The notes beneath the pieces are model-generated. The model was not told the DNA's origin and did no database searches. It saw only the letters and a list, made by a program, of their open reading frames with translations. Both the position numbers and the translations under genes were made by a program. 22,059 bases of DNA from Chthonomonas sp. UBA1950 (GTDB lineage Bacteria; Armatimonadota; Fimbriimonadia; Fimbriimonadales; Fimbriimonadaceae): the NCBI GenBank assembly GCA_002336105.1, contig DDEQ01000020.1:1-22059 (forward strand), written 5' to 3'. Below are positions 1 through 6,639 of the stretch, one piece after another. Every line of letters begins with the position of its first letter. The first letter of the stretch is position 1.

Positions 1-11
1 CCGCAAATGAA

Positions 12-26
12 CCTTGAATGTCAAGG
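12..26. promoter_or_regulatory. Inverted repeat over a minus-strand TTGACA box
   Basis: CCTTGA-ATG-TCAAGG is a perfect 6-bp inverted repeat with a 3-base spacer. On the minus strand it contains a consensus -35 hexamer, TTGACA (24-19). The matching -10 would fall at or beyond the left edge, so a promoter firing leftward out of the window with an overlapping operator is possible but cannot be completed from this sequence. Confidence 0.25.
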
Positions 27-147
27 CTTTAAAGAAAAATCTTAAAATCGGGCCACTTTCCGGTCAGTGTGTACGTCTGTATCTCTTGCGTCTTAGTAGG
101 CGAAAATCCACGTGACAGATGCGATCTGGGCGTTCAAAAAAGACAGT

Positions 148-176
148 CGGGGAATGTTATTTCTTAACACTCCCCG
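148..176 (-). terminator. Hairpin with a T-run on the minus-strand side
   Basis: Bases 148-159 pair with 165-176 (12 positions, one A/C mismatch, 5-nt loop, GC-rich base). Read on the minus strand, the stem is followed after six bases by six T residues (complement of 136-141), the form of an intrinsic terminator. No minus-strand gene is visible just to its right, so either an unannotated transcript ends here or the T-run is fortuitous. Confidence 0.4.
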
Positions 177-195
177 GCTGATCTGCTCGGACGAA

Positions 196-217
196 TTCGG
201 CGCATTTTAGTGCCGAA
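196..217. other. Second hairpin in the gene-free stretch
   Basis: TTCGGCGC (196-203) pairs with GTGCCGAA (210-217) through seven Watson-Crick pairs and one G-T pair, closing a 6-nt loop. It lies 20 bases after the 148-176 hairpin and has no T-run on the plus strand. It may be part of the 3' region of whatever lies to the left, or of an unrecognised structured RNA. Confidence 0.3.
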
Positions 218-670
218 AATGTTGACTAAAAACCGCCCATTCGTTTCTGAGACCTTTGATCAAAACTACTAGATGGGTAACGATCTGACGTGTGAGGACT
301 CCGTCGGTAAAAGCCATTGTCGAGCTAGAGGCAGAGGCGCTCTTTTGATTCGAATCGCCGCATGCAACTATGACAGTTCACAAAGAAAGCCGCGTAGTGG
401 CAAAAACAGATGATTTGAAAGTCAAAGCAACCTCCGTTCTGAATTGAGATCGACCTGGTAGATTCCACAGGAGACTACTAACCTACGACAGCATTTATGG
501 GTACGCAAAGCGTCGTGCAGTGAATGTCTTCGACTGCCTGATAAATAGTCTGAATTCGTTCGCGTGAAGTCCTATGCTGATGCAAAAAGACAGTGTAGGG
601 CACTAAAAGCGCATGAAAGGTATTCGTGGAAATCAAATATATAGCTTCTGAATTCTTTATGTATTTAGGG

Positions 671-699
671 TTGAAATGTTCGGAGAACGAGGCTATAGT
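671..699 (+). promoter_or_regulatory. Sigma-70-type promoter of the Hcp-like gene, apparently leaderless
   Basis: TTGAAA (671-676), a 17-bp spacer, and TATAGT (694-699) form a near-consensus promoter. The start codon at 707 lies 7 bases after the -10 box, so transcription should begin at or within a base or two of the ATG. This favours 707 over the in-frame ATG at 626, which lies upstream of the promoter. Confidence 0.6.
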
Positions 700-706
700 T
701 GCAAAG

Positions 707-1255
707 ATGAAAAAATTGCTTTTCGCTTCCATCTTTGCTGTTGCTACAATGGCTGTCAGCTCGGCTGAAACCATCTATATGACGTTGACCGGTCAAAAGC
801 AGGGTCCAATCAGAGGCGGTGTTGTCCAAAAAGGGCGTGAGAATTCCATCAAGGTTCTCGCTGCAAGTCATTCCATTGTCTCGCCTCGTGACTCTGCTTC
901 GGGTTTACCTACAGGCAAGAGACAGCACAAACCTTACATCGTCACCATCGGAATCGACAAAGCTATGCCGCTGCTGTACAACGCGCTCGTAAACAACGAG
1001 AATCTGACCGAAGTGGTTCTTAAGTTCTGGACGCCACAGACAAAAGCGGCGACGGGTGCTGGAGCCGAAGTTAATCTCTACACCGTAAAGCTCACCAGTG
1101 CTTCAATCGCTTCTATCGAGTATGGCGAGCCATCAGCAAAAGACAGTCTTACGGCTGACGCTACGCTCACCATCGCTTTTACATACCAAAAAATCGAATG
1201 GACGTACAATGAGGGTGGCGTAACCGCGATGGACGACTGGTCAACACGAAACTGA
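707..1255 (+). CDS. Exported Hcp-like protein (type VI secretion tube-protein family)
   Basis: The 182-residue product has an N-terminal signal peptide (basic MKK start, hydrophobic core, probable cleavage after SSA at residue 20) followed by a domain I recognise as Hcp (T6SS_HCP). Recognisable elements are KPYIVTIGIDKAMPLLYNAL, an alternating-strand middle and a C-terminal KIEWTY motif. Classical Hcp forms hexameric rings stacked into the T6SS tube, is cytoplasmic and has no signal peptide, so this version is more likely a periplasmic or surface protein with the same fold. No other T6SS gene (TssB, TssC, VgrG, ClpV) is in the window. An in-frame ATG at 626 would add 27 residues ahead of the signal peptide and upstream of the promoter, so I chose 707. 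Family call fairly sure; function unknown. Confidence 0.75.
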   Translation: MKKLLFASIFAVATMAVSSAETIYMTLTGQKQGPIRGGVVQKGRENSIKVLAASHSIVSPRDSASGLPTGKRQHKPYIVTIGIDKAMPLLYNALVNNENLTEVVLKFWTPQTKAATGAGAEVNLYTVKLTSASIASIEYGEPSAKDSLTADATLTIAFTYQKIEWTYNEGGVTAMDDWSTRN

Positions 1256-1269
1256 TCCAAGCTCTGAAC

Positions 1270-1301
1270 GTTAAGGCGGTAAGATTCGCTACCGCCTTAA
1301 C
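1270..1301 (+). terminator. Perfect 12-bp hairpin between hcp-like gene and cca
   Basis: GTTAAGGCGGTA (1270-1281) and TACCGCCTTAAC (1290-1301) pair perfectly around an 8-nt loop. It starts 14 bases after the Hcp-like stop codon and ends 3 bases before the cca ATG. It has no T-run on either strand, so it may be a weak or factor-assisted terminator, an mRNA-stabilising 3' end, or a structure controlling cca translation. Confidence 0.5.
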
Positions 1302-1304
1302 CCC

Positions 1305-2672
1305 ATGCATCCTGCACTAAAAACGATTCGACGACTCACCGAGCGATCGGATTTTGAAAACGATCTTTTTCTGGTTGGAGGTGCGGTTCGCGATGAACTC
1401 CTCCTTATTGACGGAGCTAATGATTTTGATCTTGTGACTCGTGGATCCTCCGCGACTCTAGCCCAGCTTTTGTTTGAATCAGGAGTTTGTGAGTTCTCCC
1501 CCGTCACTTACGAGCGGTTTGGCACCGCAATGGTTCGGATCGCTGGTTCCGACATAGAAATCGTCACCGCTCGTAAAGAAAGTTACGACGAAGAATCGCG
1601 AAAGCCAAATGTCGAACCGGCGACGTATCTCGAAGACGCCTTGCGAAGGGATTTCACTGTTAATACGCTAATGCGTAGCCTTCACTCTGGCCAGTTGGTA
1701 GATCCAACTGGGCTAGGACTTCAGGATCTTGAAGCCAAAGTTTTGCGAACCCCTCTCGAACCGGAAGCCACCTTTTATGATGATCCTTTGCGGATGCTAA
1801 GAGCTGTGCGGTTTCGATGGAAGCTAGGTTTTGAACCGGCTTCTAGTTTGTATGAGGCAATCCGAAACACGAAAGATCGCTTGAAAATCATTAGTTTTGA
1901 ACGCATTCGCGATGAACTTCAAAAGATGCTCAAGCTGGCGAGGGCAAGCAACGCGTTCTCTGACCTAATGGAACTTGGGTTGCTGGACGAATTCGCTCCA
2001 GAACTGCGACCGATGGTTGGGTGCGAGCAAGGGCCCTATCACCATCTGGATGTCTGGGATCATTCATTGCTAGTTCTTCAACAGGTTGGCCCATGGGATG
2101 AAGTTGTTTGTTGGGCCGCCCTTCTCCATGACATTGCAAAACCACCGACGGGATTCGTTGATCAAGATGGAAACACCCGATTCTTTGGGCATGAAACAAT
2201 GGGGGCGGATCTAGCAGCCACATTATTGAGGCGGTTGAAATTACCTCAACGCGAAATTGATCAGATTTGCCTGCTCATCAAGAACCATATGCGGTTAGGC
2301 AGTTCGCCAGAGTTCTCCGCGACGGCAGCAAGGCGGCTCATAAGGGATCTGGGTGACAACTTGGAGCAATTACTTGTGCTGGTTGATGCGGATGCTAGTT
2401 CACTCAAGCCCGGTGTACGTCTCTTGAATCTGGAGCCGATTCGAGCAAGAATTGCTGAGGTTCAGAGTGAAACACCGTTACATACCTTGCAATCGCCTCT
2501 CTCTGGTCAAGAAATCATGAAAGTCCTGAATCTCAAGCCTGGAAAAGAAGTCGGAAAAATCAAGGACGCATTGTTGGAGCAAGTGCTCGAAGGAAAGCTT
2601 GCGCCAGGGGACAAAGACGCGGCGTATAAGGAGCTCGATAAATACAAATCGGGTCAACTTTCTTCAAGTTGA
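1305..2672 (+). CDS. cca: CCA-adding tRNA nucleotidyltransferase with HD domain
   Basis: This class II nucleotidyltransferase (455 aa) adds or repairs the 3' CCA of tRNAs in the cytoplasm. The head domain has LVGGAVRDEL (from residue 23), the metal-binding D-x-D pair D40/D42 in NDFDLV, and RRDFTVNTL around D116. These are followed by the DDPLRMLRAVRFRWKLGF segment and the RNA-binding neck. An HD domain follows, with H253 (VWDHSLLVL) and H275-D276 (LLHDIAKPP), as in bacterial CCA enzymes with 2',3'-phosphodiesterase-type domains. Length fits the HD-containing subgroup. A poly(A) polymerase specialisation cannot be excluded. The ATG at 1305 leaves the usual 20-odd residues before VGG, yet has no Shine-Dalgarno and sits directly behind a strong hairpin. 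The stop codon lies inside the shared terminator stem. Confidence 0.9.
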   Translation: MHPALKTIRRLTERSDFENDLFLVGGAVRDELLLIDGANDFDLVTRGSSATLAQLLFESGVCEFSPVTYERFGTAMVRIAGSDIEIVTARKESYDEESRKPNVEPATYLEDALRRDFTVNTLMRSLHSGQLVDPTGLGLQDLEAKVLRTPLEPEATFYDDPLRMLRAVRFRWKLGFEPASSLYEAIRNTKDRLKIISFERIRDELQKMLKLARASNAFSDLMELGLLDEFAPELRPMVGCEQGPYHHLDVWDHSLLVLQQVGPWDEVVCWAALLHDIAKPPTGFVDQDGNTRFFGHETMGADLAATLLRRLKLPQREIDQICLLIKNHMRLGSSPEFSATAARRLIRDLGDNLEQLLVLVDADASSLKPGVRLLNLEPIRARIAEVQSETPLHTLQSPLSGQEIMKVLNLKPGKEVGKIKDALLEQVLEGKLAPGDKDAAYKELDKYKSGQLSSS

Positions 2673-2679
2673 CCCGATT
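2647..2679. terminator. Bidirectional hairpin between convergent genes
   Basis: AATCGGGTCAACTT (2647-2660) and AAGTTGACCCGATT (2666-2679) form a perfect 14-bp stem with a 5-nt loop. The last nine codons of cca, including its stop at 2670-2672, are inside it, and the convergent small membrane gene ends 12 bases further on. T-runs are weak on both sides. Its position points to termination of both transcripts. Confidence 0.65.
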
Positions 2680-2690
2680 AAAGTGAGAAA

Positions 2691-2966
2691 TTAGTGGCTG
2701 TGCTCGGACTTCTCGGCGCCGAACGTTTTCGGCGCGATAACGGTAATCGAGATCGCAAAAATGGCTCCGACGATCACTCCAACCGTTCCGAACTTCAATC
2801 CGTTCACCATGTTTGCAACATGAAGATCTCCGATGTGCGGGTCTCCCCAGATTGTTCCAAAGTAAAAGAAACTGATACCAAGCGCCAACGGAGCGAGGAT
2901 CCAGGATGCGATGATAGGCAGGACAACGTCTTCGTTAGCCAAGATGTCGCGGATCGATTTCGCCAT
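2691..2966 (-). CDS. Small two-helix membrane protein, unknown function
   Basis: The 91-residue product has a short charged N-terminus, a hydrophobic segment at about residues 16-40, a loop with two histidines (GDPHIGDLHVAN), a second hydrophobic segment at about 58-80, and a hydrophilic tail ending EHSH. I do not recognise a family. A TGA three codons upstream in frame fixes the start at 2966, and a CATAAT box (2980-2975) sits 8 bases before the ATG. A possible AGAGG lies 15 bases upstream, too far for normal initiation. It is convergent with cca and downstream of the dehydrogenase gene by 29 bases. Codon usage looks ordinary, so I take it as real. Confidence 0.65.
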   Translation of the reverse strand: MAKSIRDILANEDVVLPIIASWILAPLALGISFFYFGTIWGDPHIGDLHVANMVNGLKFGTVGVIVGAIFAISITVIAPKTFGAEKSEHSH

Positions 2967-2995
2967 GATCGCTCATTATGACCTCTTTTTGCGAT

Positions 2996-3955
2996 TTATA
3001 TCACTCGGTCTAGAAGTCTTTCGCTTGCAATGAATCGTTGTAAGTTTGCTAAGAAGTGTTTCACTAGTGCCTCATGTTCGTCAGCGAACCCTCCGGCGGT
3101 GTGGGGCGTGATATAGCAGTTGGGCACTTTCCAAAGCGGATGGTCACTCGGCAATGGCTCAGGCGTGGTGACATCAAGGTAAGCCGCTGAGAGTTGGCCG
3201 GTTTCCAGGGCCGACAACAGAGCCGACTGATCGACTGTCGTTCCCCTCCCGATGTTATAGAAAACACTTCCGTGTTTTAGCTCGGCAAACAAATCAGACG
3301 TAAACATTCCATCAGAGTGCGGGTTGCTAGGAAGGATGTTGATGACGTGGTCGGCATCGCCAATGTGAAGCGGCAGATCGTCCATGGCAAAAGTTGGGAT
3401 GGTCTCATTGCCGCGAACATTTCGGCGGAAACCTTTCAATTCCATCTGAAAAGGAGTCAAGAACTCGGCAAGTCTCTTCGCGATTGCTCCATATCCTAAA
3501 ATCACGGCTTTCGAGCCCTTTAGAAGTGTCGACTGCCTTCTGATCAGTCCTTGGCGCCATTCCATCTTGCCTTGTGCGGAGAATGCTTCGAGCAACTCGC
3601 GGCTATGAGCCAGCATAAAGGCGAGCAGGTGCTGTGCACAAGGCTCGTCATAGACTGAGGAACTGTTCGTGAAGGCACCTTGACGAGACTGAATAGCATC
3701 AAAGAAATCCTTCGTGTCGTATCGGGTGTATCCGGCGCTCGTAATATGAGCCCAACGTATGGACGTTTCTGAGATGACTTGGGATGGATCTGGCTGCCCA
3801 AACGCGATGTCGCATCCCGGGAGGTTTTCAGAGTGCCCAGGTGCAGTAAGATTGCTCACCTGTTGTGTCGAGATCACCAACTCGTGCCCTGCAAGGCCCT
3901 CTTTTAGTATTTTGAATGAGCTCTCCGGTAGCTCAGCGTTGGTCCAGATTTTCAT
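2996..3955 (-). CDS. D-2-hydroxyacid dehydrogenase family protein
   Basis: This NAD(P)-dependent oxidoreductase (319 aa) belongs to the D-isomer 2-hydroxyacid dehydrogenase family, whose members interconvert 2-oxo acids and D-2-hydroxy acids. The C-terminal catalytic triad is visible: R237 (NIGRGT), E266 (TTPEPLP) and H285 (ITPHTAGG). The dinucleotide-binding loop reads GYGAIAKR (154-161), with alanine where the third glycycle position of GxGxxG normally has glycine. The substrate cannot be read from sequence; glyoxylate/hydroxypyruvate reductase-like enzymes look closest. A TTG start at 3994 would add 13 residues but lies inside a terminator-like hairpin, so the ATG at 3955 is preferred. No good Shine-Dalgarno; a CACAAT box is 6 bases upstream. 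Confidence 0.8.
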   Translation of the reverse strand: MKIWTNAELPESSFKILKEGLAGHELVISTQQVSNLTAPGHSENLPGCDIAFGQPDPSQVISETSIRWAHITSAGYTRYDTKDFFDAIQSRQGAFTNSSSVYDEPCAQHLLAFMLAHSRELLEAFSAQGKMEWRQGLIRRQSTLLKGSKAVILGYGAIAKRLAEFLTPFQMELKGFRRNVRGNETIPTFAMDDLPLHIGDADHVINILPSNPHSDGMFTSDLFAELKHGSVFYNIGRGTTVDQSALLSALETGQLSAAYLDVTTPEPLPSDHPLWKVPNCYITPHTAGGFADEHEALVKHFLANLQRFIASERLLDRVI

Positions 3956-3983
3956 ATCGAGATTGTGCGCCAAACTCCATAGG

Positions 3984-4025
3984 AAAACACCCAAGACAAA
4001 GAGGGCATCCTTGACCTTGGGTGTT
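3984..4025 (-). terminator. Terminator after the PD40-repeat gene
   Basis: On the minus strand AACACCCAAG (4025-4016) pairs perfectly with CTTGGGTGTT (3995-3986), and the stem runs into a short T-run (TTTT, 3987-3984). It begins 19 bases after the stop codon of the PD40-repeat gene and lies upstream of the dehydrogenase ATG, so the two genes are probably separate transcription units. Confidence 0.55.
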
Positions 4026-4044
4026 ATCGTTGTGTTGTGAAAGG

Positions 4045-5109
4045 TTAGTTCTTCCAGTCTGCGACGAAAACGTTAGTGTCGTGCGGTGCGGCACCGTAAC
4101 GGTTTGAAGCGAAGACTAGTTTCTTTCCATCTCTGGAGAACATCGGGAAGCCGTCGAAATCCTTCGAATGGGTGATTCTTTCTAGCCCGGTACCGTCAAC
4201 GTTGATCTTGAAGATGTCGAACTCTCGGCCCTTCGGGTCACCGTAATTGCTGCTGAACACGATGTACTTACCACTCGGGTGAAGGAATGGGGCAAAGGAG
4301 GCGCAACCGAGCTTTGTAACCTGTTTCTTGTGCGATCCATCGGCATCCATGATCCAAATCTCAAGCCGAGAGGGTCTGATCATGTGCTCCTTCAATAGAT
4401 CTTGATACGACTTCTTAGCCGTATCGTCTTTGAATGAGTCGCGGCGATAGACGATCTTTTTACTGTCCCAACTGACGAATGGGCCACCGTCGTAGCCGAC
4501 CTCGTCGGTGAGTTTCTTCACGTTGTTACCGTTTAGATCTGAGCGATAAATGTCGAGGTCTCCCTCAGAATCACTTGTCCAAACCATGTATTTACCGTTT
4601 GGGGCAATCGTCGTTTCAGCGACATAAGCATTTGGGCGAACCAAAACTGCTTCTGGTTGGGTGATGGTTTTTCCAGCTTTCAGTTGCTTCGCAGAAACTC
4701 GGTAAATCGCGTAATGCGGATTGATCGCCCAAACGTAACCTTTGCTCATGTCAACCGGAGGTTGAGGTCCGGGTTGGGTGGCGTGTGTCGATGAGAAATA
4801 GAGCCATTTTCCATCGGGGGTGAAATAGCTACAAGTGCATCGGCCTAACCCCGTGCTGACGAGTTGTTTTTTGCTACCGTCGGCGTTCATCGAGAAAATC
4901 TGCTCGTCCGGATATACATTTCCGGGAACCTGTGATTGGTAAATGATCTTCTTGCAGTCACTTGACCAATAGGCTTCAGCGTTTTGGCCGCCAAAAGTTA
5001 ACTGGCGTACATTCTGTAGATGTGATTCCTCTGGAACATCGGCAACGGCGCGCGAATCGGGTCCCTGAGTCTGGGACATCAAGACAGATAGAGCAAAAGC
5101 AGCAATCAT
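4045..5109 (-). CDS. Exported PD40/TolB-like beta-propeller protein
   Basis: The 354-residue product begins with a short signal sequence (about residues 1-15) and consists of WD40-like PD40 repeats, as in TolB and DPP-IV propellers. At least six blades are readable by their recurring pattern, for example FTPDGKWLYFSS, IAPNGKYMVWTSDSEG, HPSGKYIVFSSNYGDPKG and FSRDGKKLVFASNRYG, alternating with D-x-DG turns (MNADGSKK, MDADGSHKK, VNVDGTGLE-like). No protease or amidohydrolase domain follows, so it is a stand-alone propeller, likely periplasmic and probably a binding or scaffold protein. It lies 82 bases downstream of the outer-membrane gene on the same strand. It is not called tolB because no tol-pal genes are near. 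No Shine-Dalgarno is evident at the chosen ATG. Confidence 0.75.
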   Translation of the reverse strand: MIAAFALSVLMSQTQGPDSRAVADVPEESHLQNVRQLTFGGQNAEAYWSSDCKKIIYQSQVPGNVYPDEQIFSMNADGSKKQLVSTGLGRCTCSYFTPDGKWLYFSSTHATQPGPQPPVDMSKGYVWAINPHYAIYRVSAKQLKAGKTITQPEAVLVRPNAYVAETTIAPNGKYMVWTSDSEGDLDIYRSDLNGNNVKKLTDEVGYDGGPFVSWDSKKIVYRRDSFKDDTAKKSYQDLLKEHMIRPSRLEIWIMDADGSHKKQVTKLGCASFAPFLHPSGKYIVFSSNYGDPKGREFDIFKINVDGTGLERITHSKDFDGFPMFSRDGKKLVFASNRYGAAPHDTNVFVADWKN

Positions 5110-5191
5110 CGGAGCCAGTTTGCCATGAACTCGCTGGGGAGTGCTTCACAAGAATGATGACCAAATGATGATTGCTGATGAAAATGCTGGG

Positions 5192-5935
5192 CTATCGGCT
5201 TAACGTGACACCAAAGAAGAATGTGACTTGCTCTTTCTCAGTGTTCTTAGAGAACAATCCTGTTCCCAACGCAAAGATAAAAGCGCTCTCCTTTTCGAAC
5301 CGGTATCTTCCTCCGATTTGACCGATAAGCTGATCTGACTTTTCTGACGAAACGCCCTCAAAGTGTAGCTCGGCTAAACCCGTGAACTTAGGTGTGAGAT
5401 TCCGACCAACTGCTATGCCGGTGAAGTATCCAGGGCCACTTTCAGGGTTAAGGACTACGCCGCAATCTGCCCCACATGTCACTCCGCCGACTTCCTTTTC
5501 GAACTGAAGAGGGAGAACCAAGCTCGTTCCTGCTTCGGCAATGCCGCGGCGTGACGCCGATGGATCTTCATTGAACTCTAAACCTGGATACATTGAGATA
5601 GCGATGCGCTTTTCAGTTTCATCTTGAAACCGCCATTTCAATCCAAGACTTGCATTGCCCAAGCCGTTGATCTCTGGTCCGCTTTCGTGATGAAAGATCC
5701 ATGGAACCTCAACACGAATCTGCGTTCTAGGCGTCCATCCATAGTTGAAATCGACCAAAGGGGCATCGATATCGCGGATGGATCGAGTTCGTGTGCCAGT
5801 GACGCTTAGGTTCAGCTCGACGTGGTTCTTGGGAACGGTTCCAGGGTCGTCGGTGATCAACGGTGGACCAGCTTGTGCCATCACGCTCGTCGCAACGGCT
5901 GCAAGGAAGAGGCTACAAAATGAACGTATAAACAT
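5192..5935 (-). CDS. Outer-membrane beta-barrel protein (MetA-pathway/transporter-like)
   Basis: The 247-residue product has a signal peptide (cleavage near VMAQA, about residues 19-22). The mature protein opens with PPLITDDPGTVPKNHVELNL, the typical start of the outer-membrane family annotated as Phenol_MetA_deg or simply 'transporter'. Amphipathic strands follow, many ending in aromatic residues, and the final strand FFFGVTLSR ends close to the C-terminus as in many outer-membrane barrels. Two cysteines (GGVTCGADCG) could form a periplasmic disulphide. The cargo is unknown. Its start is only 23 bases from that of the divergent sirtuin gene, with a TATATT box 11 bases upstream of the ATG. 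The family call rests on the N-terminal motif and general pattern. Confidence 0.7.
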   Translation of the reverse strand: MFIRSFCSLFLAAVATSVMAQAGPPLITDDPGTVPKNHVELNLSVTGTRTRSIRDIDAPLVDFNYGWTPRTQIRVEVPWIFHHESGPEINGLGNASLGLKWRFQDETEKRIAISMYPGLEFNEDPSASRRGIAEAGTSLVLPLQFEKEVGGVTCGADCGVVLNPESGPGYFTGIAVGRNLTPKFTGLAELHFEGVSSEKSDQLIGQIGGRYRFEKESAFIFALGTGLFSKNTEKEQVTFFFGVTLSR

Positions 5936-5946
5936 GGATCCCCGTC

Positions 5947-5954
5947 AATATACT
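5947..5954. promoter_or_regulatory. Overlapping divergent -10 boxes
   Basis: The 23-bp gap between two divergent start codons contains TATATT on the minus strand (5952-5947, 11 bases before the outer-membrane ATG) and TATACT on the plus strand (5949-5954, 4 bases before the sirtuin ATG). They share four base pairs, so the two promoters could not be occupied together. No clear -35 hexamers are seen. The sirtuin box is closer to its ATG than a leaderless promoter should be, so that assignment is weaker. Confidence 0.35.
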
Positions 5955-5958
5955 TGCG

Positions 5959-6639
5959 ATGCGGATAGTTGTGTTCACTGGGGCTGGCGTTAGTCGTGAA
6001 AGTGGTTTGAGAACCTTTCGCGACAGCGTGGATGGTCTGTGGGAAGGATACGACGTGATGAAGGTCGCAAGCATCAAAGGGTGGTGGGAAGACCCCGCCA
6101 CGGTTCTCAGCTTCTATGACATGCGGCGAAGTGAGGTCATCAACGCAGAACCGAACGAAGGGCATCGGGCGATTGCGGATTTAGAGAAAGATCACGAGGT
6201 GGTGGTGATCACACAAAACATTGATGATCTGCACGAGAGAGCAGGCTCATCGCATGTGATCCACCTTCACGGCGAGGTGCTTAAGGCGCATCCGACTGAC
6301 GACGTGACTGCAACCATCGAATGGCGACGCGACCTGAAGTTAGGCGACTTGGATGAACGAGGAGTTCAGCTACGGCCTTTCGTGGTTTGGTTTGGAGAGG
6401 GTCTTCCCGAGCTTGAGAAGGCGATGGAGATTGCACTTGCACCAGATGTGGATATTCTGATCGTGTGTGGCACCACGCTCAACGTCTACCCGGCGGCCAT
6501 GGTGGCGACGGAAACGAAGGCAAAGAAGGTGTTCGTTGTTGATCCAAACCCGCCGGAGCTTTCAGTAAAGAATCTCGTCTTTGTTCGAGAAAGAGCTTCG
6601 ACGGGTTTGAGAGAAGTTGTTGATCAGTTGTTAGGCTGA
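5959..6639 (+). CDS. Sir2-family NAD-dependent deacylase, zinc-site-less
   Basis: Sirtuins remove acyl groups from protein lysines using NAD. The 226-residue product shows GAGVSRESGLRTFR (8-21), TQNIDDLHERAG (85-96), the catalytic H104 in HLHG, VVWFGE, and the late CGTTLNVYPAA and VVDPNP motifs. Y53 and R56 (FYDMRR) match the acyl-pocket Tyr/Arg pair of CobB and SIRT5, which favours negatively charged acyl groups such as succinyl. The module between H104 and VVWFGE contains no cysteine, so the usual four-cysteine zinc site is absent; I recall similar cysteine-free versions in Bacteroidetes. LRPF replaces the common LRPH. No Shine-Dalgarno is seen. The 3' end overlaps the convergent PEP-CTERM gene by nine bases. 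Confidence 0.85.
   Translation: MRIVVFTGAGVSRESGLRTFRDSVDGLWEGYDVMKVASIKGWWEDPATVLSFYDMRRSEVINAEPNEGHRAIADLEKDHEVVVITQNIDDLHERAGSSHVIHLHGEVLKAHPTDDVTATIEWRRDLKLGDLDERGVQLRPFVVWFGEGLPELEKAMEIALAPDVDILIVCGTTLNVYPAAMVATETKAKKVFVVDPNPPELSVKNLVFVRERASTGLREVVDQLLG

Larger units (their letters stand above)
1..670. other. Stretch with no recognised gene
   Basis: I find no credible protein or RNA gene here. The first 45 bases are open in frame 1 and end in TAA, so they could be the last codons of a gene lying left of the window, but nothing supports that beyond the open frame. The segment holds two hairpins (148-176 and 196-217) and a short inverted repeat at 12-26. I looked for tRNA, tmRNA, SRP and RNase P landmarks and saw none. 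Minus-strand ORFs here overlap the hcp-like gene and resemble nothing I know. Confidence 0.6.

Noticed and set aside
348..357. GATTCGAATC, resembling a tRNA T-loop
   Set aside because: It is a short palindrome; no acceptor, D or anticodon stem can be built around it on either strand.
626..706. Upstream in-frame ATG extending the Hcp-like protein by 27 residues
   Set aside because: It would put residues before the signal peptide and lies upstream of a near-consensus promoter at 671-699.
478..774. 98-residue minus-strand ORF over the start of the Hcp-like gene
   Set aside because: It is antisense to the hcp-like signal peptide and promoter, resembles no family I know and has no ribosome site; a chance reading frame is more likely.
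138..1147. AAAAGACAGT occurring three times (138, 585, 1138)
   Set aside because: One copy is inside the Hcp-like coding region and spacing is irregular with no flanking similarity; likely chance in A-rich sequence.
2694..2981. 95-residue plus-strand ORF opposite the small membrane protein
   Set aside because: Highly charged, no recognisable motif, and the minus-strand frame gives a coherent two-helix membrane protein.
3956..3994. TTG start adding 13 residues to the hydroxyacid dehydrogenase
   Set aside because: The codon sits inside the terminator-like stem after the preceding gene, and the family fold begins at the ATG at 3955.
5192..5199. GCCGATAG on the minus strand, similar to a FliA -10
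   Set aside because: It is the Ser-Arg-stop end of the outer-membrane gene, with no TAAA at the required distance upstream.
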